Assembly (NCBI GenBank): GCA_051861445.1
Contig: JBHYCS010000003.1
Span: 124,001 to 188,000 of the forward strand
Origin: Parasediminibacterium sp051861445
GTDB taxonomy: Bacteria > Bacteroidota > Bacteroidia > Chitinophagales > Chitinophagaceae
Direction: 5' to 3'
DNA: 64,000 nucleotides
The stretch's first letter is position 1. Each line of letters starts with the position of its first letter. The translations under genes and the position numbers were made by a program. The notes under the pieces were generated by a model. That model was not told the DNA's origin and did not search any database. It saw nothing but the letters and a program-made list of their open reading frames with translations. Positions 1-9,371 of the stretch are shown here, piece after piece.

Positions 1-1
1 T

Positions 2-445
2 ATTGATTTAGATGTACATCAAGGAAATGGCACTGCAAAATTATTTGAGCACAATGAACAAGTATTTACGTTTAGCATGCATGGTGCACATAACTATCCT
101 TTTCACAAAGAAAAAAGCAATGTAGATATTGGATTAATAGATGGATGCGATACCAATACGTATTTACAATTATTACAACAACATTTAACCGAAATATTAG
201 ACAATTTTCAACCAGATTTTGCTTTCTTTTTAAGTGGTGTAGATATTTTGGAAACCGACAAGTTTGGCAAACTAAAAGTTACTTTAGAAGGCTGCAAACA
301 AAGAGATGAATTTGTTTTTTCTACATTGAAAAAAAGAAAAATTCCTGTTACGGTAGCTATGGGTGGAGGTTATAGTCCTGATGTTAGAACCATTGTTGAA
401 GCCCATTGTAACACCTTTAGAACAGCAGTAGATATTTACGGTTAA
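2..445 (+). CDS. Histone deacetylase family protein, C-terminal part
   Basis: The gene enters from the left edge and its start is outside the window; the frame is open from base 2. The first visible residues contain D-x-H-x-G-N-G, the zinc-site and catalytic-loop motif of the class I/II histone deacetylase and acetoin-utilisation (AcuC) fold. Further on are a FSMH segment, a FLSGVD segment carrying the second conserved metal Asp, and MGGGY before the end, all expected in this family. In bacteria these are cytoplasmic zinc deacylases acting on acetyl-lysine or acetylpolyamines; the substrate here cannot be told. The stop codon overlaps that of the convergent DUF5916 gene by four bases. Confidence 0.9.
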   Translation: MDLDVHQGNGTAKLFEHNEQVFTFSMHGAHNYPFHKEKSNVDIGLIDGCDTNTYLQLLQQHLTEILDNFQPDFAFFLSGVDILETDKFGKLKVTLEGCKQRDEFVFSTLKKRKIPVTVAMGGGYSPDVRTIVEAHCNTFRTAVDIYG

Positions 446-2907
446 AGAGTTGTATGCTTTTTTCTTTTCAACTGATTATAGTCTACAAAATACACCAGCT
501 TCATACTTACTTCGTTGCTGTGAACAGCAGAAAGTGTACGAGAAAGATTTTGTCCATATTTTCTATTTTCAAGACCATCAATTGCAACATCTGGTCCTAA
601 TGCATTTTTCCAAGCAACAATTAAACGGCTACCCAAACGAAAATCCCATGTAAAAAATGCATCAATATTAAATGCGTTAAAATTTCTATCGTAAGCACTA
701 GAAAATGGTAATGGATATTGTTCCCAAAAACCATTGTTATCTATATTGTATAACTGTTTGTAATTTACTTTACTCCAATAATGTCTTGCCCTTACAGTTA
801 GGTTCATTCTAGCTTTAAAGTTGTAAGCACCACTTAAAATATTATTTACTCGTACGGCAAATCTTCTACCAACAATGGGTTCTCCATTAGCATCAAAATG
901 GCTAAAACCATATTCGCCTTCATCGGTTTGTGTTTCACTATTCAATTGCAAACTTAACTTGGTATTAAATCTGTATCGAACGCTCCAACGATATAAGTAA
1001 AATGGAAAATTATTTCCTGTATATAAATTAGAATATCCGAAACCATAGCTTACAAACAATTTTTTTCTGCTATCGGTGCTACCAAAAATTCCAGCAAACC
1101 ACCAAGGTACTTTACGCATCATTCTATTGTCTGTTCTCAATTCAAAATAATCGTGTTGCCAAAAAGGGTTTCCATCTAAAGACAAACTGATGTCCCAAAA
1201 ATTCTTAAATACATGTAAAAAATTAGCTCCATAAGAAACACCGGTATACGTAAAAGGCTTGTATAAACTACGATAGGTAATTCCAAAACTATAATTGCGA
1301 TAATTGAAATGTTTATTGGGTGTAAATTGATTGAACGAAATATTTGCTGCTGTACTTACTTCGTTCGGAGCTTGTAAATAACCTAAATCGTTAGGATCGT
1401 ATTTATCGCTTTCAATATTGTTATTAATACTCCATTGCCAAACACCACTTACTTTTTGAAAACCAATTTCAGATTTAAAACCAGTGTATTTTTCAACTCC
1501 AGTAATACTGCTAAATCTTCCTTTTGCTATAAAATTATATTGATTAGCCTTGTCGAATAAACTAATATCTAAAGCTGTAACATTTGCTTGTCTGCTTTTA
1601 TCTTTTCTCCAAACATTGGCATTGGTAAATGCAATGCTACTTCTATTTTTAAGTGCCTGATCTAAAACAACAATATTGTAATTGGTTAACGATTCAGTCT
1701 GTATACTAATAGATTCTCCTTTATCGTTGGTAAAAGTTGCTGTCATAGGTGCTGTAACTGCATTAAATACACCAATTCCTAAATTTTTATTGGTTCTTCC
1801 ACTAAATTTTGTGGCATTGTATAATTGTGTTGTTGACGGATTTTTTTGAATGGTATAATTACTATCTGCAGCCAATTTTCTTGCTGCATAATATCCTTTT
1901 GGTGTTCCTCCAATTCTTCTAGAATAGAAAATACCTGCTTTATTAAACAACTCTGTTCCTTCAGTAAAAAATGGACGGTTTTCGTTGAACTGAATTTCGA
2001 ATGGACTTAAATTTAGAATAACGTTATCGCTTTGAACTTGACCAAAATCTGGAATCAAAGTCATATCCATTGTAAAGCTTTGATTAATACCGTATTTCAC
2101 ATCCATACCTCCATTTCTCAAAAAAGTATTAATTGTTCCATTGTTTGTTGGTACTGTACTGTAACCTGAAGAAACATAAGGCAGAAACGACAAACGTAAA
2201 GGTGGCTGTAAATTCTGCAGCCCTTTTAACAATCCAAATTGGTTTACATAGCCTGATGTTTGAGGATTAATGGGATTCCAATAACTATTTTCATTCAATC
2301 TTCTAATGAAACGATACAAGTTTAAACCCCAATCTTGTATATCTTTTTTAGCGAAGCGTAAACTCATGTAAGGAATTTTCATTTCCACATTCCAACCGCT
2401 ATCGGTAATAACAACTTTGCTATCCCAAACGGCATCCCAATTTACATCGTATCCATCATTGCCGTCACTACCACTTGTAGATGAAATACGAATATCGCTT
2501 TGTACATTGGCAGGTGTAACCAAAAATTGAAAAGCATTTTGTTTATCGTTATAAGTATCTACTACAATTCCAAACACATCTACATCTTGCCTACTTTCTC
2601 CATCTCTAGCCGTTAATTGTTTTCTAATATCGGTGGGCTTATCATACAAAAAAGCGGCTACGTATAAAGCCTCATCATCGTAAGCAATTTTAACATTGGT
2701 TTTTTGAGCAGCAGGGTTTCCAAAAGCCGGTTGATTTACAATAAAATTTGTTGCTACAGGTACATTTTGCCAAACAGTATCGGTTAAAAGTCCATCAATT
2801 TTTGGAGCAGCAGAAAGTTTAAACGCTTTTAAAGATTTTGTTTGTGTGAATGATATATGAAAACTGAAAATAAATAAAATGAAAACTGAGAAACGCCACA
2901 TAATCAC
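442..2907 (-). CDS. DUF5916 / CBM9-like outer-membrane protein
   Basis: An 821-residue secreted protein. An N-terminal signal peptide of about 20 residues ends near FTQT. Residues of about 25-210 resemble the family 9 carbohydrate-binding-like beta sandwich that opens DUF5916 proteins (IDGLLTDTVWQ, then YDDEALYVAAFLYD and DVFGIVVDTYNDKQNAF). The remainder, with regularly spaced aromatic beta strands such as FGFGYSNLYTG, looks like an outer-membrane barrel of the DUF5916 type. The substrate of the family is not established. Two Met codons (2907 and 2901) are equally possible starts. It stands alone, convergent with the deacetylase gene. Confidence 0.85.
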   Translation of the reverse strand: MIMWRFSVFILFIFSFHISFTQTKSLKAFKLSAAPKIDGLLTDTVWQNVPVATNFIVNQPAFGNPAAQKTNVKIAYDDEALYVAAFLYDKPTDIRKQLTARDGESRQDVDVFGIVVDTYNDKQNAFQFLVTPANVQSDIRISSTSGSDGNDGYDVNWDAVWDSKVVITDSGWNVEMKIPYMSLRFAKKDIQDWGLNLYRFIRRLNENSYWNPINPQTSGYVNQFGLLKGLQNLQPPLRLSFLPYVSSGYSTVPTNNGTINTFLRNGGMDVKYGINQSFTMDMTLIPDFGQVQSDNVILNLSPFEIQFNENRPFFTEGTELFNKAGIFYSRRIGGTPKGYYAARKLAADSNYTIQKNPSTTQLYNATKFSGRTNKNLGIGVFNAVTAPMTATFTNDKGESISIQTESLTNYNIVVLDQALKNRSSIAFTNANVWRKDKSRQANVTALDISLFDKANQYNFIAKGRFSSITGVEKYTGFKSEIGFQKVSGVWQWSINNNIESDKYDPNDLGYLQAPNEVSTAANISFNQFTPNKHFNYRNYSFGITYRSLYKPFTYTGVSYGANFLHVFKNFWDISLSLDGNPFWQHDYFELRTDNRMMRKVPWWFAGIFGSTDSRKKLFVSYGFGYSNLYTGNNFPFYLYRWSVRYRFNTKLSLQLNSETQTDEGEYGFSHFDANGEPIVGRRFAVRVNNILSGAYNFKARMNLTVRARHYWSKVNYKQLYNIDNNGFWEQYPLPFSSAYDRNFNAFNIDAFFTWDFRLGSRLIVAWKNALGPDVAIDGLENRKYGQNLSRTLSAVHSNEVSMKLVYFVDYNQLKRKKHTTL

Positions 2908-2989
2908 AGATTAATAGTTTGGTGCGGCGAAATTATTGTAAACAGATATATGGAAGAGATTTTAATGTATAAAATAGGAAGAATGGTAA

Positions 2990-4495
2990 TTATTTTACCT
3001 TTTTAAACCACTTAGCACTCCATTTCTCCCATAATTGCCATGCATCTGGCGTAAGCTTTAAGGCAAAAACACCAATAATCATTACCAAAGAAAAAATAAT
3101 TGCTTTCACAAAAATTGCCAACCAGCCATCTAGTAGTTTACCGGTAAAATAGGCAATGGCAAAACTTACAATTGTTAAAAACAGGGCCAAAACGGTTTTG
3201 CTATCAAACGGTTGCATGTTAAACTTTCTACGAATAAACTCGAATCGAATGTAGTTGAACACTAAAAAAGAAATAAGCTGTGCATAAGCTGAACCAATAA
3301 TGCCCACTTGTTTTATTAAAAAGTAGTTGCAAGGAATAATTAAAACAATCATTACAATATTGCTATAAAAATCGAATCGCCAAAATTTGCTTGTTAAAAT
3401 TACCATACCATTTACACCAGTTCCTGCATCTATAATTCTTACCAATCCTAAAATAATCATGGCATCAATACCCAATAACAAATTTTGTTTCAAGCCAAAA
3501 ACCACAATTGCATCAGCTGCATTTAGTACCACATTTCCATAAATAAACAAACTCATAATAAGCATGTTTATGCAACTACGTTTATACACTCTAAATACTT
3601 CTTTTTCGTCTTTATCTTTCCAAGCTTGTACCAACACACCAACACTTATCGATTGTAAACTACGTTGTGGCACTTGTACCAAATTGGCCAAATACTGAGC
3701 CAATGTAAAAATCTCAACTGCCACTAAGCCTTTTATTCCTGCAATTAAAATTCCATCAATGGTTTGCCCAACAGCACCAATAATGGTTCCACTAAACATT
3801 AATAGTTGCATCCAAACCATTTTTTTCCAAAACTTTTTGGTTACTCTACTTATTTTAAAAGTAATATTAAAAGCACCTAAACGAATGAGATAAACCAATA
3901 AAATAGCAGCAATTGCAAAGAATAAAAAAGAGAATAGGTAAATAAATATTGTAAAATCGATTACCTTAAAATAATACAAGGCAATGAGTAATGTAGTGAA
4001 TAAACGAAGACCTGTTTCTTTTAAAAAATTAGGCATCACCGTTTTTTGAAGCACCCAAGAAAAGCCTTCTAAAATGGCAAATAGGAGCATACCTAAACCA
4101 AAAGGGAAAACCCATAAATAATATTCTGCCAACAATTGCCTACCCTGTGATTTTCCAAAATAGTTAATCATAAAGGGTTGAAAAATCAATCCTGTTATTA
4201 AAACCAAAACAAAGCCAATGGCTGATGCACAAAAAACCCAAGTAAGTAAATCGTTTTCTTTTTTTGGCAAATTGTCTTTGTAATACGGATAAAATTTATA
4301 CAACACCGCTATTGTACCTAAGCTTGCAAATGAAAAAATATTTTGTCCAAAATCGAAGAATACTCTTGTTAAGCCAAATTCGCCTTCGCCAAATCCACCA
4401 TTTTTGGTATACAGATAAATGTTTAAAGCTCCTATGGCAAAACCTGCATAGAGTAATATACCTGATGTAATGGCTTGTTTACGAATGGTAGACAT
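2990..4495 (-). CDS. Polysaccharide/lipid-linked oligosaccharide flippase (MOP superfamily)
   Basis: A 501-residue integral membrane protein with about 12-14 hydrophobic helices spread over the whole length, the usual size and layout of Wzx/RfbX-type members of the MATE/MOP superfamily. The N-terminus (KQAITSGILLYAGFAIGALN) and the loop with YTKNGGFGEGEFGLTR resemble Bacteroidota oligosaccharide flippases. Such proteins move undecaprenyl-linked glycans across the inner membrane. No glycosyltransferase genes adjoin it, so its glycan is unknown. It lies 35 bases downstream of the M1 peptidase on the same strand, so they may be co-transcribed, though they have no obvious joint function. Confidence 0.85.
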   Translation of the reverse strand: MSTIRKQAITSGILLYAGFAIGALNIYLYTKNGGFGEGEFGLTRVFFDFGQNIFSFASLGTIAVLYKFYPYYKDNLPKKENDLLTWVFCASAIGFVLVLITGLIFQPFMINYFGKSQGRQLLAEYYLWVFPFGLGMLLFAILEGFSWVLQKTVMPNFLKETGLRLFTTLLIALYYFKVIDFTIFIYLFSFLFFAIAAILLVYLIRLGAFNITFKISRVTKKFWKKMVWMQLLMFSGTIIGAVGQTIDGILIAGIKGLVAVEIFTLAQYLANLVQVPQRSLQSISVGVLVQAWKDKDEKEVFRVYKRSCINMLIMSLFIYGNVVLNAADAIVVFGLKQNLLLGIDAMIILGLVRIIDAGTGVNGMVILTSKFWRFDFYSNIVMIVLIIPCNYFLIKQVGIIGSAYAQLISFLVFNYIRFEFIRRKFNMQPFDSKTVLALFLTIVSFAIAYFTGKLLDGWLAIFVKAIIFSLVMIIGVFALKLTPDAWQLWEKWSAKWFKKVK

Positions 4496-4530
4496 ATCTA
4501 TTATTTACTGCAAAAACAGTAAAACTTATT

Positions 4531-6219
4531 TTATTGAGGTTGGGAAGATAGTTGTTTAGTTTGCAGGTAATAATTTCGTTCTATATTTTTTTTGTTAAAC
4601 CAAGCAAACTCTGCATTGTTTAATTGAAACGTTGTAAATGTTGTAGTAACATCTATACGTTTTTTAGTGGATGATATTGTTATAGGCATATTGAATTGAG
4701 GAATACAATTGGCCCATTTTATGGTTAATTTTTGATTCGTTGTATCAATAAAATACTGTAATTCTGGAATTTGTGTTGTACGTAAATATTGGTTAAATGT
4801 TTGCTGAAAAGAAATGCCAGTTTGCTGTGAAATATAATTTTCAACTTCTGTAGTTGTTGTTGTTTTATGGTAAAATTTAGCGTTTAATCCTCGTAAAATT
4901 TTTCTAAACAAAACATCGTTAGAAAGTACGTTTCTAATATTATGAATCATGTTGGCCGCTTTATAATACATATCGCCACTACCCTCTTTGTTTACACCAT
5001 AAGTACCAATAATTGGCTCATCGTTACGAATATTTTTTCGAATGCCTGCACAATAATCGTAACCAGCTTCCTTACCGTATAACCATTCTGTGTACAGCGT
5101 TTCAGAATAATTGGTAAACCCTTCATGTACCCACATATCGGCTATATCATTGGTAGTAATATTATTGGCAAACCACTCATGACCACTTTCATGAACAATA
5201 ATAAAATCCCATTTTAAGCCCCAACCTGTGCCACTTAAATCTCTTCCTAAGTAGCCATTTTTAAACCCATTTCCATAGGCAATTGCACTTTGATGTTCCA
5301 TACCTAAATGTGGAGATTCTACTAGCTTGTAATCGTCTTCATAAAATGGATAAGCACCAAACCAATATTCAAAACAATGTAACATAGGCTTAACTTGTTC
5401 AAACTGTGTTTTAGCTTTTTCTAAATTATAATCTAGCACATAATAGTTTAATTGGAGTATGCCTTTTTCGCCATGAAGTGTATCAGAAAAATGGGTATAA
5501 GCACCAATGTATGGAACAATACAATAATTATTAATTGGATTTTTTACACGCCATGTAAATGATTGTAAACTAGAAGAAGTAATCTTTTGTGTTTGAATTA
5601 ATTTACCATTTGCTACTGCCATTAAAGTATCTGGAACAATCATCGTTAAGGTTGCACCACTATCAGGTTCATCGCTTTGATGGTCTTTACAAGGATACCA
5701 AGCACTTGCACCTAATCCTTGAACAGCAACACTCATCCATGGCCGTCCTTTGGCATCAGTTTTCCAAATCCAACCGCCATCCCATGGAGCTCTTTTGGCT
5801 TCTCTTGGTTTTCCATGATAATAAACTTGTAGTGTATGCTTACTATTTGCAACATAGAATTTTGGCAATGTTACAATTGTAGTGTTTTCTGTTTGTTGAT
5901 ATAAAAGTTTTGTCTTGTTTTCGTTATCAATAATGCTATCTATTTGTAAGGGTTGTTGTAAATCTATTTGCAGTTGTTTACCTGTTTTTACAGCTATTAT
6001 ACGAATGTCTACCCTACCTTCAATTTCTTTTGTTGTAAAATGGGGTTTTACTTCAATGTTGTAATGCAAAACATTCCACCACGTTCTATTGGCATTTAAA
6101 GAACCTCTTAAAGTATCTGCTTTTGTAAATTTTTGTTGTGTTTGTAACAATTGTGCTTGAAGCAAATTGATGTTACCAAAAAATAGGAAAGCAAAAAGCA
6201 GAATATAACGTGTTTGCAT
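4531..6219 (-). CDS. M1 family zinc metallopeptidase, exported
   Basis: A gluzincin aminopeptidase of 562 residues from the chosen start. The zinc site is complete: H343-E344-x2-H347 followed 18 residues later by E366 (WVHEGF). A GMEH segment at 306-309 stands where classical members have the substrate-binding GAMEN motif. The first 22 residues form a signal peptide ending in QAQ, which is why the start at 6219 is preferred over a start at 6318; the extra 33 residues of the longer form do not look like a leader. Likely role: trimming of periplasmic peptides. A peptide-binding lipoprotein gene starts divergently 125 bases away. Confidence 0.92.
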   Translation of the reverse strand: MQTRYILLFAFLFFGNINLLQAQLLQTQQKFTKADTLRGSLNANRTWWNVLHYNIEVKPHFTTKEIEGRVDIRIIAVKTGKQLQIDLQQPLQIDSIIDNENKTKLLYQQTENTTIVTLPKFYVANSKHTLQVYYHGKPREAKRAPWDGGWIWKTDAKGRPWMSVAVQGLGASAWYPCKDHQSDEPDSGATLTMIVPDTLMAVANGKLIQTQKITSSSLQSFTWRVKNPINNYCIVPYIGAYTHFSDTLHGEKGILQLNYYVLDYNLEKAKTQFEQVKPMLHCFEYWFGAYPFYEDDYKLVESPHLGMEHQSAIAYGNGFKNGYLGRDLSGTGWGLKWDFIIVHESGHEWFANNITTNDIADMWVHEGFTNYSETLYTEWLYGKEAGYDYCAGIRKNIRNDEPIIGTYGVNKEGSGDMYYKAANMIHNIRNVLSNDVLFRKILRGLNAKFYHKTTTTTEVENYISQQTGISFQQTFNQYLRTTQIPELQYFIDTTNQKLTIKWANCIPQFNMPITISSTKKRIDVTTTFTTFQLNNAEFAWFNKKNIERNYYLQTKQLSSQPQ

Positions 6220-6344
6220 ATTTGCTGCATAAAGAACAGAACCTTGAAGAGTGCGACGCAACAAAAGCCCAATAGCAGCACTACAGCTGGTTACATAAAA
6301 AAAGGATTTTGTAATCATGTTTTAAAAGTAAGATATTCGAGGAA

Positions 6345-7982
6345 ATGAAAGCACAATTTTACAAATACTGCATTTACTTGTATGTGTTTATTGGTTATAT
6401 ACTTGTAGGTTGTAATCAAGAAAAACAAGGCAATAAAAACGTGTTTACCTATAATGAAAGTACCGGCATTGCTACATTAGACCCTGCATTTGCAAAAAAT
6501 CAATCGATTATGTGGGCGGTGCATCAACTGTATAGCACATTGGTAGAGATTGACACAGGATTACAAATAAAACCTTCACTTGCTAAACGTTGGGAAATTA
6601 GTAAGGATAGACTTACCTATACTTTTTACTTGAGAAATAATATTTTTTTTCATGACAATATTGCTTTTAAAAATGGTAAAGGAAGGCGTTTAGTTGCTGC
6701 TGATGTGGTGTATAGTTTTAATAGAATTATTGACAAACAAACTGCAAGTAGTGGTGCTTGGATTTTTAATAATAGAGTGGATAGCATTCAACCATTTATT
6801 GCCTTAAACGATAGTGTGGTTATTGTGAAACTACAAAAGCCTTTTCAACCCATTTTAGGAATTTTAAGCACACAATATTGTAGTATTGTACCTAAAGAAG
6901 TGGTAGAAAAATATGGTAAAGATTTTAGACGAAACCCTTGTGGTACTGGGCCTTTTAAGTTTGTATCTTGGGATGAAGGACAAGCCTTGGTTTTACACAA
7001 AAATAAGCAATATTGGGAGCAAGATAGTAGCGGTAAACAACTACCCTATTTAGATGCAGTAAAAGTAACTTTTTACGATAATAAAGGAACAGAGTTTTTA
7101 CAATTTAGACAACAAAAACTAAGTTTTATTAATGATATTGATGCATCGTTTAAAGACGAAATTTTAACAAAAACAGGTTTACTAAGAACTGCTTGGAGCG
7201 ATAAAATAGTGTTGCAAAAACATGCATATTTAAACACAGAATACTTAGGTATTTTGGTAGATGAAAACAATGCTTTGGTAAAGCAATCGCCTGTAAAAAT
7301 TAAAGCCATTAGGCAAGCTATTAACTATGCGATTAATAGACCACAATTGATGATGTATATGCGTAACAGCATTGGTATTGCAGCAGAAGCAGGATTTGTA
7401 CCTGGTGGACTTCCATCGAAAAATACGGAGTTTGTAAAAGGTTACACGTACAATCCTGAAAAGGCAAAAGAACTTTTAAAAAGTGCAGGATTTATTAACG
7501 GTAAAAAAACACCCGCCATTAAATTACTGACCATTGCTACTTATGCTGATATTGCTAGTTTTATTGCCAAACAATGTGAAGATGTAGGAATAAATGTAGA
7601 AGTAGAAACGATACAAAAAAGTTTGTTGCTAGAACAAACGGCAAAAAGTGAAGCTTTATTTTTTAGAGGTAGTTGGATAGCTGATTATCCGGATGCTGAA
7701 AATTATATGGCTATGTTTTATAGTAAAAATCCAGCTCCACCAAACTATACAAGATACAGTAATAAAGAATTTGATTTGTTGTATGAAAAATCTTTACAAG
7801 AAACAAATGATAGCATACGTTACACTTTGTATAGACAAATGGATCAGATAGTTATTAATGATGCTCCTGTAATACCAATTTGGTATGATGAAGTAATTCA
7901 TTTGGTACAAAAAAGTATTAGTGGTTTTTATGCAAATGGATTGAATTTATTAGAACTAAGAACTGTTAAAATAATGAATTAG
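6345..7982 (+). CDS. ABC transporter substrate-binding lipoprotein (SBP_bac_5, oligopeptide type)
   Basis: A 545-residue protein with a lipoprotein signal: hydrophobic segment, then L-V-G-C with the lipid-bearing Cys at 23. The mature part has family 5 hallmarks: TLDPAFAKNQ at the start of the domain, LAKRWEISKDRLTYTFYLR, ADVVYSFNRI, NPCGTGPFKF, and AINYAINRPQL. These proteins capture peptides or other solutes for an ABC importer. No permease or ATPase genes are adjacent, so it is an orphan binding protein here. The divergent M1 peptidase makes peptides the most natural ligand, but this is inference. Its stop overlaps the convergent MFS gene by four bases. Confidence 0.92.
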   Translation: MKAQFYKYCIYLYVFIGYILVGCNQEKQGNKNVFTYNESTGIATLDPAFAKNQSIMWAVHQLYSTLVEIDTGLQIKPSLAKRWEISKDRLTYTFYLRNNIFFHDNIAFKNGKGRRLVAADVVYSFNRIIDKQTASSGAWIFNNRVDSIQPFIALNDSVVIVKLQKPFQPILGILSTQYCSIVPKEVVEKYGKDFRRNPCGTGPFKFVSWDEGQALVLHKNKQYWEQDSSGKQLPYLDAVKVTFYDNKGTEFLQFRQQKLSFINDIDASFKDEILTKTGLLRTAWSDKIVLQKHAYLNTEYLGILVDENNALVKQSPVKIKAIRQAINYAINRPQLMMYMRNSIGIAAEAGFVPGGLPSKNTEFVKGYTYNPEKAKELLKSAGFINGKKTPAIKLLTIATYADIASFIAKQCEDVGINVEVETIQKSLLLEQTAKSEALFFRGSWIADYPDAENYMAMFYSKNPAPPNYTRYSNKEFDLLYEKSLQETNDSIRYTLYRQMDQIVINDAPVIPIWYDEVIHLVQKSISGFYANGLNLLELRTVKIMN

Positions 7983-9298
7983 TCTGCCACTACTTCATTT
8001 GATTTGGTTTGGATAAATAAAACAGAAACTGCTGCTAAAATTAACAACCCACCTGCTAACATAATGGCATTAACAGGACTATTATTTAACCAAGATTCGT
8101 AATACAAAGGCATCGTAACATTTTGTATTAACATTGGTATTACAATAAACATATTGAATATTCCCATGTACACACCTGTACGTTCTGGAGGAATACTACC
8201 TGCTAACATTACATAAGGGTTGCCCATCATGCTTGCCCAACATAAACCTAAACCTGTAATGGGTATAAAAATCATCCATTCACTGTGTATATTCGGTAAA
8301 ACCAATAATCCAATTCCTGCAAGTAATAAACATATTGAGTGTACTTGTTTAGCTCCAAATTTTACAGCCAATTTTGCCAATACAAATGCCGAAGCAAATG
8401 CTATAAAATTATAATAAGCACCCAACTGACCTGCTAATAGCTCTGCATTTCTAAAACCTGTATTACCAACTTCTGTGGTTTGATAAATAGATTTTGATAA
8501 ACATTTAGCTATATAAATCCAATATATAAACATGGCATACCAACTAAAAAACATCATTGGTATCATTTGTTTCATGGCTTTTGGCATGTGAACAAAAGCT
8601 TCAGCTATTTCTTTAAACGTTGTTGAAATACCAATTGGTGAAGAACGAATGGCATTTTTTTCTTCCTCTGTTAATGGAATTTCTTTGGTTGTTTTAAGTG
8701 TATACAAAATAGAACCAATAGAAACTACAGCACCAATAATAAATGCAATAACAGTTGTAATTGGAATATGATGTGCATTTTCTGCCGTTTTGCTCACGCC
8801 AAAAAATATTAATAATGTAGGCGTTAAGTAAGAAAGTGTTTGCCCTAATCCTGTAAATGCACTTTGAGAAAGAAAACCCAAAGAGTGTTGTTTACTATTT
8901 AGTTTATCGCTTACAAAAGCCCTGTATGGTTCTTGTGTAATATTGTTAGCAGCGTCTAAAATCCATAGAATACTTGCAGCCATCCAAACGCTACTGCTAT
9001 AAGGCATAGCAAATAAACATAGACTACAAAAAATAGCTCCAATTAAAAAATAAGGTGTTCTTCTTCCCCATTTTGTAATGGTTTTATCGCTCATTGCACC
9101 AACTATGGGTTGAATAATTAAACCAGTAATTGGACCTGCTAACCACAAGTAAGGTAACTTACTTTCTTCTGCTCCTAAGTAAGAGTATATAGGGCTCATG
9201 TTGGCTTGTTGCAAACCAAAACTGTATTGCAAACCAAAAAAGCCAAAATTCATATTGATGATTTGCCAGAATGTAAGATTTGGTTTTTTAAATGTCAT
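7979..9298 (-). CDS. MFS sugar transporter, SLC45/sucrose-porter type
   Basis: A 439-residue, 12-helix transporter. The loop after helix 2 contains GAMSDKTITKWGRRTPYFLIG, with the D-x(5-7)-GRR-P-[FY] signature typical of the SLC45/SUT branch and of related bacterial maltose and sucrose porters. QYSFGLQQANMSPIYSYLGA in helix 1 is also characteristic. The role would be inner-membrane uptake of a disaccharide, probably with protons. It is the third gene of a same-strand set (TonB receptor, glycosidase-kinase, this transporter), which points to a pathway from outer membrane to cytoplasm. The substrate is not visible in the sequence. Confidence 0.88.
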   Translation of the reverse strand: MTFKKPNLTFWQIINMNFGFFGLQYSFGLQQANMSPIYSYLGAEESKLPYLWLAGPITGLIIQPIVGAMSDKTITKWGRRTPYFLIGAIFCSLCLFAMPYSSSVWMAASILWILDAANNITQEPYRAFVSDKLNSKQHSLGFLSQSAFTGLGQTLSYLTPTLLIFFGVSKTAENAHHIPITTVIAFIIGAVVSIGSILYTLKTTKEIPLTEEEKNAIRSSPIGISTTFKEIAEAFVHMPKAMKQMIPMMFFSWYAMFIYWIYIAKCLSKSIYQTTEVGNTGFRNAELLAGQLGAYYNFIAFASAFVLAKLAVKFGAKQVHSICLLLAGIGLLVLPNIHSEWMIFIPITGLGLCWASMMGNPYVMLAGSIPPERTGVYMGIFNMFIVIPMLIQNVTMPLYYESWLNNSPVNAIMLAGGLLILAAVSVLFIQTKSNEVVAD

Positions 9299-9371
9299 AC
9301 AACAAGTGTTTAAAAGTTTATAAACGAATTTAACATGGCCCTAAAAACTCATATTCAACTAGGGGTATAAA

